11,262 bases of DNA from Verrucomicrobiales bacterium (GTDB lineage Bacteria > Verrucomicrobiota > Verrucomicrobiia > Verrucomicrobiales > Akkermansiaceae): positions 2,749 through 14,010 of the forward strand of contig PBTU01000071.1 of NCBI GenBank assembly GCA_002729295.1, given 5' to 3'. Below the pieces are notes generated by a model, which was given only the letters and a program-made list of their open reading frames with translations, was not told where the DNA came from and searched no databases. Below, one piece after another: positions 1 to 7,578 of the stretch. Every line of letters begins with the position of its first letter. The first letter of the stretch is position 1. Position numbers and translations under genes: made by a program.

Positions 1-5
1 AACCG

Positions 6-377
6 GTGAGCGAGCAAACATCCGATGGATTCAGGCTGATCTATACCAATCCGTCCTACTCGTCGAATCGCCTCACTATTTTGGCAAAAAAAAGTATGTG
101 GGCTTCGCACCAATACCCTCCAAATGTGAAGGGGCAAAAGCTTGTCAATGGCGATTTTATTCCAACTTCCAAGCCACAAGTGTTTCGATCCGCCACGATC
201 ATGGGCAAAAGGATCAAATACTACCAGACGGATGAGGGTAGCGGCGCTGACGCTCCCCGCTTCCGGGCCATGGGGGTGCAACTCACCACTCCAAGTGGCG
301 CGGTTGGCAACTATCTCATCGACTACGAAGGAGAGGAAAAAGAATTCTCTCTTCGTCTGGCCGAAATGGGCTGGTAA
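6..377 (+). CDS. Hypothetical protein, possibly N-terminally incomplete
   Basis: I do not recognise this protein. As drawn it has 123 residues starting at a GTG five bases from the window edge. The frame stays open to the left edge, so the true start may lie outside. It is soluble-looking, with no signal peptide or membrane segment visible in this part, and has several Tyr, Ser and Asn residues near the N-terminus (LIYTNPSYSSNR). A C-terminal stretch, GVQLTTPSGAVGNYLIDYEG, looks like beta strands. It ends in EMGW. The stop lies 7 bases from the stop of the convergent NAD kinase gene, and a hairpin followed by a T-rich run just after the stop could end its transcript inside the 3' end of that gene. 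The reading frame is likely real because it is tightly packed against the next gene, but the function is unknown. Confidence 0.6.
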   Translation: MSEQTSDGFRLIYTNPSYSSNRLTILAKKSMWASHQYPPNVKGQKLVNGDFIPTSKPQVFRSATIMGKRIKYYQTDEGSGADAPRFRAMGVQLTTPSGAVGNYLIDYEGEEKEFSLRLAEMGW

Positions 378-384
378 CAGCAAA

Positions 385-1230
385 CTAGCCTCCGTGCCAG
401 TGGAGTTTCTTCCGCAGGGTTTCGTAAAATGAATGTCCGGGCAACCGGACCAGTCGCAAGGTCTGCGGGTGACGGGAGACTCTCACCACGCTCTCCCTCG
501 CGATTCGCAAAATATCTCGGCCATCGACCGAGAATAAAATAGGCTCCTTGCCGCCCCCGCAGGGAGAAAGTTCGATGATGGAATTATCGCCCACCACCAG
601 CGAACGATTACTCATGCTGTGCGGACAAATCGGGGTGATCACAAACACTCCGGCATGTGGCCCCAAGAGTGGCCCACCAGCCGCCATAGAATAGGCTGTC
701 GAACCGGTTGGTGTCGCCACGATCAAGCCGTCAGCCCGATAATGATTCAAAATCTCGCCATCGACCCGGGCTTCCAATGAAACCAAGCGCCCGGTCTCAC
801 CCCGCATCAAGACGACTTCATTGAGCGCCAAAAACTGCCGGGGATTACCGCTTTCCTCGATCATTTCCACCTGTAGCATGCTCCGCTCGACAATATTTGG
901 CTCACCAGAGGCCAAATGATCACTGAGCGAATCGATCTCCTCGTCAGTGCATGCTGTCAAAAATCCCAGCGTTCCGATATTCACGCCAGCGATCGGTAAA
1001 TCCGTCGGACCAATCCGATGGAGCGTTTCAAGCAAAGTTCCATCACCCCCCAAAGAGATCACCAAATCACATTGATCTGAAAAATCGGCCAATCCCTTCT
1101 CATGCACCAACTTGGCAGTTTCCTCTTCGAGAATCACTTCAATCCCCTTTTTCATCAGGCTATCACGAACCCTCACCACAGCAACGGGCGCATCAGGCTT
1201 ATCTGGATGGGCAACAATGGCGACTCTCAC
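385..1230 (-). CDS. nadK: NAD kinase (ATP- or polyphosphate-dependent)
   Basis: A cytosolic enzyme that phosphorylates NAD+ at the 2'-hydroxyl of its adenosine ribose, giving NADP+. At 281 residues it is the usual length for the bacterial family. The diagnostic GGDGT phosphate-binding motif is at residues 61-65 (SLGGDGTLLE). An LNE motif follows at 136-138, and the conserved glycine-rich stretch GLIVATPTGSTAYSMAAGGP is at 168-187. ITPICPHSMSNRSLVVGD lies around 198-215 and SVDGRD near 234-239. The start is a GTG at 1230; an in-frame TAG ten bases further upstream excludes a longer protein. No convincing Shine-Dalgarno site precedes it. The gene diverges from the MoeB/ThiF-like gene across 76 bases and converges on the unknown gene. 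Nothing looks truncated. The identification is secure; the preferred phosphate donor cannot be read from the sequence. Confidence 0.95.
   Translation of the reverse strand: MRVAIVAHPDKPDAPVAVVRVRDSLMKKGIEVILEEETAKLVHEKGLADFSDQCDLVISLGGDGTLLETLHRIGPTDLPIAGVNIGTLGFLTACTDEEIDSLSDHLASGEPNIVERSMLQVEMIEESGNPRQFLALNEVVLMRGETGRLVSLEARVDGEILNHYRADGLIVATPTGSTAYSMAAGGPLLGPHAGVFVITPICPHSMSNRSLVVGDNSIIELSPCGGGKEPILFSVDGRDILRIARESVVRVSRHPQTLRLVRLPGHSFYETLRKKLHWHGG
390..411 (+). terminator. Possible terminator of the upstream plus-strand gene
   Basis: Bases 390-395 (CTCCGT) can pair with 400-405 (GTGGAG), including two G-T wobbles, around a 4-base GCCA loop. TTTCTT (406-411) follows directly. It begins 12 bases after the stop of the unknown gene and lies within the last codons of the convergent NAD kinase gene. 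The T-run is interrupted, so the call is tentative. Confidence 0.35.
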
Positions 1231-1306
1231 ACCAAAGATCTATCACCCTCGTAAAGGACTCGCAATCGTTCCTTGAATATCCTCTCCGCAAAGACATCGT
1301 TTCCCC
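1231..1306. promoter_or_regulatory. Divergent promoter region, nadK / MoeB-like gene
   Basis: This 76-base gap separates the divergent starts of the NAD kinase and the MoeB/ThiF-like gene, so it must carry signals for both unless transcription enters from outside. I found no hexamer pair good enough to call, and neither gene has a clear purine-rich ribosome-binding site. Confidence 0.45.
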
Positions 1307-2419
1307 ATGCCACTCACGCCCGATGAATCGACCCGCTATTCACGACAGATCATGCTCGATGAAATTGGCGAGGAAGGTCAGGAGCGCCTCAAAAACTCCT
1401 CAATTCTTTGCATCGGCACGGGCGGACTGGGCTCCCCTGCGATCCTCTACCTCGCGGCGGCCGGGGTTGGCGCGATTGGCCTCATCGACCCCGATCAAGT
1501 CGATCTCTCCAATCTCCACCGCCAAATCCTTCACGACACTGATCGAACCAACACCCCAAAACTCGCCAGCGCCCGCGATCGCCTCGCCAAGGTCAACCCC
1601 TGCGTCAAGATTATCGAACATCCCGGACGTTTCAATACCGGGAACTGTCTCGATCTACTCTCCGGCTATGATCTAATCCTCGATGGCTCCGATAATTTTC
1701 CCACCCGCTTTTGCGCCAACGACGCCGCCTTTTTCCAAAAGAAACCTCTCATCCACGGAGCCATCTCCCAATTCGAAGGCCAGGTCACGGTCTTCGCCCC
1801 ACACCTCGGTGGCCCCTGCTACCGCTGCCTGCTCCCCGAACCACCGCCGGAGGGTGCCGTGCCAACATGAGCGGAGGCCGGAGTCTTGGGCGTGCTCCCG
1901 GGAATCATTGGAAGCCTGCAGGCTATGGAGGCGATCAAGCTCCTCGCTGGAATTGGCAGGCCGCCACTCGGACGTTTGGTTCACTACCGAGCGCTCGACA
2001 CTTCATTTCGCGAAATTAAGATTAAGAAAGATCCCAACTGTCCGCTCTGCGGCGAAAATGCCAGCATCAAAGAACCTGTCTCCTATAACGAAACATCCTG
2101 CCTAATGTCACCTGTTCCCGAAATCTCAACACTCGAACTTCGTAAAATACTCGCCGAGGGATTTGAGGGCATCCTGCTCGATGTCCGCGAGCAAGACGAA
2201 TACTTCATGGCCCACATCGAGGGCTCGCAGCTCCTCCCGCTCAGCGGATGGCCCGAGGTCGCGGCCAATCTACCCAAAAACACGAAATACCTCGTCCATT
2301 GCGCCGCAGGAATGCGCAGCGCCCGCGCCGCCGAGTGGATGCTCGCCAATGGATTCGACGACGTTACCAACGTCGCCGGAGGTATGAAACAGTGGCAAAT
2401 AGAGGAAAACTCGGCCTAG
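1307..2419 (+). CDS. MoeB/ThiF-type adenylyltransferase with C-terminal rhodanese domain; candidate selenoprotein (in-frame TGA at 1868-1870)
   Basis: An E1-like enzyme of the MoeZ/MOCS3 type. The family adenylates the C-terminal Gly-Gly of a sulfur-carrier protein (MoaD, ThiS or similar), and the rhodanese domain supplies sulfur for the thiocarboxylate. Read through its single TGA it has 370 residues, normal for the fused family. Visible in order: nucleotide-binding GTGGLGS (37-43), VDLSNLHRQ (65-73), LDGSDNFPTR (125-134), first zinc CxxC (CYRC, 171-174), TGA as residue 188 in the context VPT-U-AEAGVLG, GIIGSLQAMEAIKLLAG (199-215), second CxxC (CPLC, 245-248), and the rhodanese loop HCAAGMRS with Cys332. 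Relatives have cysteine at residue 188 (as I recall, Cys187 in E. coli MoeB, Cys184 in ThiF, Cys239 in human MOCS3). A SECIS-like hairpin follows. Selenocysteine insertion is the best explanation; a nonsense mutation is the alternative. Which carrier protein it serves is not visible. Confidence 0.85.
1868..1906 (+). promoter_or_regulatory. UGA recoding site with putative bacterial SECIS hairpin
   Basis: The UGA codon is at 1868-1870. Ten bases later, 1881-1890 pairs with 1897-1906: G-C, A-U, one G/A mismatch, U-A, C-G, two U-G wobbles, then three G-C pairs. The 6-base apical loop is CGUGCU (1891-1896). The loop begins 20 bases after the UGA and has G at its second position followed by U. This matches the known bacterial pattern of a short stem-loop inside the coding region with a G in the first two loop positions about 16-37 bases from the UGA. 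The paired bases also encode the conserved EAGVLGVLPGI stretch, so protein constraint and RNA structure overlap here. The fold was worked out by hand and no energy was calculated. Confidence 0.7.
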
Positions 2420-2442
2420 CGAAGTTGAAAACGCCCCCTATA

Positions 2443-2625
2443 TTAAGTCACCATGACAAGCATATCACCGCCGCGATCAGGAGTCACCGCATGCAAATAC
2501 CAGATCCAATCGGCATCAAAATAGAAAGAGCGAGATTGCACGCTACGTCTACGGATTCCGTTCGTCACGTTGGGAGCGATGAAGGTTGCACAAATACCGC
2601 CGGTTGAGGTTGTTTTTCTGTCGAT
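2443..2625 (-). pseudogene. Possible eroded C-terminal gene fragment
   Basis: The minus strand is open for 60 codons before a TAA at 2443-2445. It contains TFIAPNVTNGIRRRSVQSRS and then a tryptophan- and tyrosine-rich piece, FYFDADWIWYLHAV, ending GGDMLVMVT. Just beyond the upstream in-frame TAA (2626-2628) the same frame reads IWVNEVVVGPMWQIER before another stop. This alternation of protein-like text and stops suggests a decayed gene, or chance. There is no ATG, no ribosome-binding site and no family that I recognise. Confidence 0.2.
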
Positions 2626-2855
2626 TTACCGTTCAATCTGCCACATGGGCCCGACCACGACCTCGTTGACCCAGATTTACGCTGCCTCCGCGATTAATTT
2701 CACTGTGCTTGCTCGGGACCTACACCCCGAAAGAGTTCAAAAACAAGATGAATAGCGCGAACGAGGTCACTCTCAGGGTATTCAGCCCCCCGCTAAGGCA
2801 GCATTTCTGGGGATTTATTCACGAAAAAAGACTGAATTGCCCTTACAAGTTCCAC

Positions 2856-2883
2856 TTGGCAACCTACCCTACTCTCCCTTAAT
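2856..2883 (+). promoter_or_regulatory. Putative sigma-70 promoter for gltB
   Basis: TTGGCA (2856-2861, five of six matches to the -35 consensus) and CTTAAT (2878-2883, four of six to the -10) are separated by 16 bases. Transcription would start near 2890, giving a leader of about 50 bases before the gltB ATG. Position and spacing are right, but the -10 is weak. There is no A/G-rich Shine-Dalgarno site close to the start codon. Confidence 0.4.
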
Positions 2884-2940
2884 GTCCCGCCCCCCGGCGA
2901 AAGGGCACACTTTCTGCACACTATTTTCGATTTCCAGATA

Positions 2941-5900
2941 ATGAACTTTTACGATCCTCGTCACACTCCCAATAGTTCCGGAACCCTCCACAAATGGGAC
3001 AATGAAACCGCAAACTGCGGTATGGGCGCTATTGCCAACCTTAATGGCGAGAAGTCCTACCAAATCATCGATTACGCCATCACCTCGGTCTGCAACATGA
3101 CCCACCGCGGAGCTGTGGATGCTGATATGAAAACCGGAGACGGCTCCGGCGTGCTTTGCCAAATTCCCCGGCCCATTTTTGCCAAGGCTGCGGCTGGATT
3201 TGGCTACTCGGGATCTGCCGACGATCTCGCAGTCGGGGTATACTTCCTCCCTGAAGACGGAGCGGCTCAGATTAAGTCCTTCACCGAATCTGTTCTCACC
3301 AGACGTAGCATCCCCTTCATTGGGTGGCGCGAGGTCCCCGTTAATCGCGATGAATTGGGCAAGCTGGCCTTCGATACCCAGCCCGTGATCACCCATCTCC
3401 TCGTCAGCCGTCCTGCCGATGTGGATGCCGACCACTTCGAGCGTCTCCTCTTCCTCGTTCGACGGGAAGTTGAGCGTGAGTTTAAGGAGCAGGCCAATTT
3501 TTACATCCCCACCCTCTCCAGCCGACTCATCAGTTACAAGGGACTCGCCATGCCCGCGACTCTGCGCGCCTTCTACAGCGACCTGCAGGATTCCGACTTC
3601 CAAACCGGCATCTCTCTTTATCACCAGCGCTTCTCTACAAACACCTTCCCTGCCTGGCCCCTCGGCCAGCCTTTCCGAATGATGTGTCACAACGGGGAAA
3701 TCAATACCGTCCGCGGAAACAGAAACTGGATGGCGTCTCGTGAAGAGTTTTTCGAATCAGAAATCTGGGGCGACGATGTGGAGTTCCTCAAAGATCTCCT
3801 CTCTGATGGAGAATCCGACTCTGCTTCCCTCGATCACGCTCTGGAGCTTCTCGTCCTTTCCGGCCGCCGCCTGGAGCACGCCATGTGCATGTTGGTTCCT
3901 CCGGCCTTCCGTCACGACCAAGAGATCTCAGAAAGCGTTCGAGCGTTTTACAACTACATCCGCTCCTTTGCCGAGCCTTGGGATGGACCTGCCGGGCTTG
4001 TCTTCACTGACGGAACCACTCTGTGCGCCGGACTCGACAGAAACGGCCTGCGCCCGTCGCGCTATACTCTCACAAACAATGGGCTCCTTTACATCGGATC
4101 TGAATCCGGAGCCGTTGTTCTACCCAACGACTGCGTCATTCGTCGCGGACGTCTTGGTCCTGGTCAGATGATCTCAGCCAATACTGTTACCGGAGAATTT
4201 CTCTATGACCGTGAAATTAAGGAGCAACTTGCCGCGCAGAAGCCCTATGCTAAGTGGATCGATGAACACCGCATCGAACTGAAGGACTTTACCTCACACG
4301 AGGCACATATTCCTTCAGTCGATTTCGAACCGGTCGAGCTCTCCCGCCAGCAAGTCACTCATGGCATGACCGCTGAGGACCTTGATATGGTCTTTCCACC
4401 CATGATCAAGGGTGCGCAAGAGGCGGTATTTTCCATGGGAGATGACATCCCACTGGCTCCGCTCTCCCGCTATCCACGTCTTTTATTCACTTACTTCAAG
4501 CAACTCTTTGCCCAAGTCACCAATCCTCCCATCGACCCCATCCGGGAATGGGCCGTGATGTCCCTTGGCGCCGGTCTGGGGCCCGAGCAGAACCTCCTCA
4601 CCGAAACGGCCAAACACGCCCGTATTCTTCAGCTGGGATCAGCCATCTTGTTTGAACAAGAACTCGATACTGTGATTAACCGGACCGAGCACGGCTTTTC
4701 GACGCTTGTCATCGATACCACTTGGCCTGCCAGCGACGGTGAAGCCGGTCTCAAAACAGCTCTGGATCGCATCTGCGCCGAAGCCGAGACTGCGGTGGAC
4801 AACGGCACCGAGATTCTCATTGTTTCCGACCGCGCCACTTCCGCCGAACGCGTTCCAATCCCATCGCTTCTCGCAACCGGATCAATTCACCATCACCTAA
4901 ACCGTTGCCGCAAGCGTCTTCGCTGCTCCGTTGTTGTCGATACCGGCGAAGCCCGCGACACCCACCAGATCGCCTGCCTCTTCGGATTTGGCGCGACTGC
5001 CGTCTGTCCATACCTCGGCTTCGCCACCGTTCGTCAGGTTGTTGCTACCGACACCAAGGGCAAACTCGGTGAGATTACACCCGAGAAAGCGATGTCGAAT
5101 TACCGCAAGGCTCTTGAAAAAGGCCTCCTTAAAATCATGTCCAAAATGGGCATCTCTGTTCTCAACTCTTATCAAGGGGCACAGATTTTTGAAGCACTCG
5201 GAGTGGGGAAGGAAGTTGTCGATTACGCCTTCACCGGCGCACATTCCCGTATCGGCGGAGTTGGTTTCGCTGAGATTGCCGAAGAATCTCTCGTTCGCCA
5301 TCGTGCAGCCTTCCAGACCGATCCGAAAGAAGGGGAAACCCTCAATCTTAGCGACCCCGGATACAACCGTTACCGGAAGTCCGGCGAGTCCCACGCGCTC
5401 ACCACCGACGTCATCAAGAATTTCCACACCTTTGTCCGTGACGGCAAAAAAGAAGACTACGACGACTACGTTAAAGTCACTCTCGCGAGTGATCCCATCA
5501 CAATCAAAGACATCCTCGATTTCAAAGTTCCCGCTTCCGGTGTCTCGCTTGACGAAGTGGAGCCTGCCGAGGAAATCGTCAAGCGCTTCACTACTGCTGC
5601 CATGTCGATGGGCGCCCTCTCTCCCGAGGCACACGAAACCCTAGCTATTGCAATGAATCGCATCGGAGGCAAGTCTGATTCAGGAGAAGGCGGCGAAGAT
5701 CCACGTCGATTCCAACCTTACGCCAATGGCGATCACGCTCGTTCCTACATCAAGCAGATCGCGTCCGGTCGCTTTGGAGTCTCGGCTCACTACCTGGTGA
5801 ATGCTGACGAACTCGAAATCAAAATGGCCCAGGGTGCCAAGCCCGGCGAAGGAGGACAACTCCCCGGGCACAAGGTCAATGCTCTCATCGCCCGCTTACG

Positions 5901-7521
5901 AAATACGCAACCCGGCGTGCAATTAATCTCACCCCCACCCCACCACGACATCTACTCGATCGAGGATTTGGCCCAACTCATTCACGACCTCAAGGAAGTG
6001 AATCCAAAAGCGAAAGTCACCGTAAAGCTTGTCTCCGAATCCGGAGTGGGAACCGTTGCTGCAGGCGTTGCCAAGGCCAGCGCCGACAATATCCTCATCT
6101 CCGGTCACGACGGCGGAACGGCAGCTTCCCCGCTCTCGAGCACGAAGCATGCCGGACTTCCCTGGGAACTCGGCATTTCCGAAGCTCATCAGGTCCTCAT
6201 GATGAACAATTTGAGGAATCTTGTCACACTACGCACCGATGGGGGCTTGCGCACCGGACGGGATGTTATCATCGCTGCAATTCTCGGCGCCGAGCAAATG
6301 AACTTCGGAACCATCGCGATGATCGCCATGGGTTGCGTCTATGTCCGCAAGTGCCACCTGAACAACTGCCCTGTCGGGGTTGCGACCACCGATCCAAAAT
6401 GGCGCGCCAAGTTCAAGGGAACTCCTGATCACGTCGTCAATTTCATGATAGGCGTGGCCGAAGAGGCCCGCGAGATCATGGCCACTCTGGGAGTTCGTTC
6501 ACTTAACGACCTCATCGGACGTCCGCAACATTACCTCGAGCAGCGCGAAGTCCCCGATCACCCAAAAGCCAACACCATCGACCTCTCGGCCGTCCTTGCC
6601 GACAAAGCGGACGACGATGCAGTTCGAATTTGCACCAGTAAACGGAATGACGGCATTCACAAGCCCGCCCTTGATCTGCAAATCCTCAAGGATCTCGCTG
6701 CTCATACCGGAGGCTCCGGGACCGGAAATCCCACCGCCGGATGTCTGGACCGCGACCCTTTCGTAAAGGAATACGAAGTCGTCAATACCGACCGGAATAT
6801 CGGAACCCGAACCGCTGGTCGCGTTGCTGAGATTTACGGGAACCACGGCCTTCCCGCCAACACTATCAATCTGACCTTCAGAGGATCAGCAGGACAATCC
6901 TTCGGCACCTTCCTCTGCGGCGGAATTAAGCTGACCCTGATCGGGGAAGGGAATGACTACGTCGGAAAAGGCATGGCAAACGGAGAAATCACCGTCCGTC
7001 CTCCTGCGGAAATGTGCGGAAATTTTACCGCAGCGGAAAATTCCATTGTCGGCAACACCTGCCTATACGGAGCAACCGGCGGACAACTCTTTGTCAACGG
7101 CCGGGCTGGAGAACGATTCTGCGTTCGTAACTCCGGCTCAACCGCCGTTTGCGAGGGCGTCGGCGACCACGGTTGCGAATACATGACCAACGGCCTCGCC
7201 GTCATCCTCGGAAAAACCGGTAAAAACTTCGGAGCGGGAATGTCAGGAGGCACTGCCTACATTTACGATATCGATGGGAAATTTCAATCCCGCTTAAACC
7301 CCGAAATGGTCGTCGCTCATCGCGTGCGCCGCTCTCAAGACAAGGAGGAACTGAAAGCACTTATCGAGGCCCACGCCGAGAAAACCGGCTCACCGAGAGC
7401 CCGGGAAATTCTCAGCGACTGGGACAACATGCTACCCAAGTTGATTCGTGTCATTGCCAAAGAGAAATACGATCTCGAAAAAGCCGAAGAGGAACACGAA
7501 GCCGCAGTTGCGGTCGATTAG
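2941..7521 (+). CDS. gltB: Glutamate synthase large (alpha) subunit
   Basis: It catalyses transfer of the glutamine amide to 2-oxoglutarate to give glutamate, the second half of the GS/GOGAT ammonium-assimilation cycle. The 1526 residues are the full family length. A class II glutaminase domain starts at Cys26 (NCGMGAIANL), so a 25-residue propeptide is presumably removed to expose the nucleophile. It continues with HRGAVDADMKTGDGSG, YHQRFSTNTFPAWPLGQPF (from 227) and NGEINTVRGN (from 251). A central domain follows (PIREWAVMSLGAGLG, about 532-546). The FMN-binding synthase domain carries MSMGALSPEAHE (from 888), SGEGGEDP (914-921) and the 3Fe-4S cysteines 1132, 1138 and 1143 (C-x5-C-x4-C). 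The C-terminal GXGXG beta-helix spans roughly 1270-1480. Between GGEDP and IKQIASGRFGV there is only a short linker, without the long insertion of ferredoxin-dependent enzymes, so I favour the NAD(P)H type. No gltD lies in the window. Confidence 0.97.
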   Translation: MNFYDPRHTPNSSGTLHKWDNETANCGMGAIANLNGEKSYQIIDYAITSVCNMTHRGAVDADMKTGDGSGVLCQIPRPIFAKAAAGFGYSGSADDLAVGVYFLPEDGAAQIKSFTESVLTRRSIPFIGWREVPVNRDELGKLAFDTQPVITHLLVSRPADVDADHFERLLFLVRREVEREFKEQANFYIPTLSSRLISYKGLAMPATLRAFYSDLQDSDFQTGISLYHQRFSTNTFPAWPLGQPFRMMCHNGEINTVRGNRNWMASREEFFESEIWGDDVEFLKDLLSDGESDSASLDHALELLVLSGRRLEHAMCMLVPPAFRHDQEISESVRAFYNYIRSFAEPWDGPAGLVFTDGTTLCAGLDRNGLRPSRYTLTNNGLLYIGSESGAVVLPNDCVIRRGRLGPGQMISANTVTGEFLYDREIKEQLAAQKPYAKWIDEHRIELKDFTSHEAHIPSVDFEPVELSRQQVTHGMTAEDLDMVFPPMIKGAQEAVFSMGDDIPLAPLSRYPRLLFTYFKQLFAQVTNPPIDPIREWAVMSLGAGLGPEQNLLTETAKHARILQLGSAILFEQELDTVINRTEHGFSTLVIDTTWPASDGEAGLKTALDRICAEAETAVDNGTEILIVSDRATSAERVPIPSLLATGSIHHHLNRCRKRLRCSVVVDTGEARDTHQIACLFGFGATAVCPYLGFATVRQVVATDTKGKLGEITPEKAMSNYRKALEKGLLKIMSKMGISVLNSYQGAQIFEALGVGKEVVDYAFTGAHSRIGGVGFAEIAEESLVRHRAAFQTDPKEGETLNLSDPGYNRYRKSGESHALTTDVIKNFHTFVRDGKKEDYDDYVKVTLASDPITIKDILDFKVPASGVSLDEVEPAEEIVKRFTTAAMSMGALSPEAHETLAIAMNRIGGKSDSGEGGEDPRRFQPYANGDHARSYIKQIASGRFGVSAHYLVNADELEIKMAQGAKPGEGGQLPGHKVNALIARLRNTQPGVQLISPPPHHDIYSIEDLAQLIHDLKEVNPKAKVTVKLVSESGVGTVAAGVAKASADNILISGHDGGTAASPLSSTKHAGLPWELGISEAHQVLMMNNLRNLVTLRTDGGLRTGRDVIIAAILGAEQMNFGTIAMIAMGCVYVRKCHLNNCPVGVATTDPKWRAKFKGTPDHVVNFMIGVAEEAREIMATLGVRSLNDLIGRPQHYLEQREVPDHPKANTIDLSAVLADKADDDAVRICTSKRNDGIHKPALDLQILKDLAAHTGGSGTGNPTAGCLDRDPFVKEYEVVNTDRNIGTRTAGRVAEIYGNHGLPANTINLTFRGSAGQSFGTFLCGGIKLTLIGEGNDYVGKGMANGEITVRPPAEMCGNFTAAENSIVGNTCLYGATGGQLFVNGRAGERFCVRNSGSTAVCEGVGDHGCEYMTNGLAVILGKTGKNFGAGMSGGTAYIYDIDGKFQSRLNPEMVVAHRVRRSQDKEELKALIEAHAEKTGSPRAREILSDWDNMLPKLIRVIAKEKYDLEKAEEEHEAAVAVD

Positions 7522-7550
7522 GTTCGATAGAGATCAAAACACTCCCGACG

Positions 7551-7571
7551 ATTCTGTTCCTCTAACAGAGT
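7551..7571. terminator. Hairpin between convergent gltB and the lpxB operon
   Basis: ATTCTGTT (7551-7558) pairs with AACAGAGT (7564-7571) around a 5-base loop, with one wobble. It sits in the 57-base gap between the two convergent stops, 30 bases after gltB. Neither side has a strong T-run: the plus side has CTTTCTATTT and the minus side has a TTTT further out, beyond GAGTG. It could serve as a weak two-way terminator. Confidence 0.4.
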
Positions 7572-7578
7572 GGACTTT

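Larger units (their letters stand above)
2420..2940. other. 521-base intergenic region without a convincing gene
   Basis: No reading frame here looks like a well-formed gene. The longest plus-strand frame (2570-2755, 61 codons) has no motif and no ribosome-binding site. A minus-strand frame, open from 2625 down to a stop at 2443, reads in a protein-like way but has no ATG start. It is listed separately as a possible relic. The last 90 bases probably hold the gltB promoter. I saw no tRNA, known riboswitch, strong terminator or inverted-repeat boundary. Confidence 0.6.

Noticed and set aside
951..1676. Plus-strand open frame of 241 codons spanning nadK and the MoeB-like gene
   Set aside because: It overlaps two clearly identified genes, is rich in Ser, Arg and Pro, and has no family features, as expected for a shadow frame.
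1868..1870. TGA read as tryptophan or glycine through an altered genetic code
   Set aside because: lpxB ends in TGA, tryptophan is written TGG in all genes here, and family members have cysteine at this site.
1307..2419. Two separate genes or a frameshift: a 187-residue MoeB fragment and a 177-residue rhodanese gene
   Set aside because: Both halves are in the same reading frame and join across one TGA codon with no gain or loss of bases. The join rebuilds the conserved family sequence exactly, so a frameshift is excluded and a split into two natural genes is unlikely.
2666..2698. TTGACC with ATTAAT as a promoter for gltB
   Set aside because: The -35 is good, but the spacer is about 21 bases and the leader would be more than 230 bases. 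The pair at 2856-2883 is better placed.
2880..2940. Glutamine-type riboswitch or other metabolite sensor ahead of gltB
   Set aside because: The predicted leader is only about 50 bases and shows no conserved core or stable stem that I could recognise.
2869..3690. Long minus-strand open frame (273 codons) over the start of gltB
   Set aside because: It lies antisense to well-conserved gltB sequence, has no recognisable motif, and is explained by the codon bias of the real gene. The same applies to the frame at 4897-5634.
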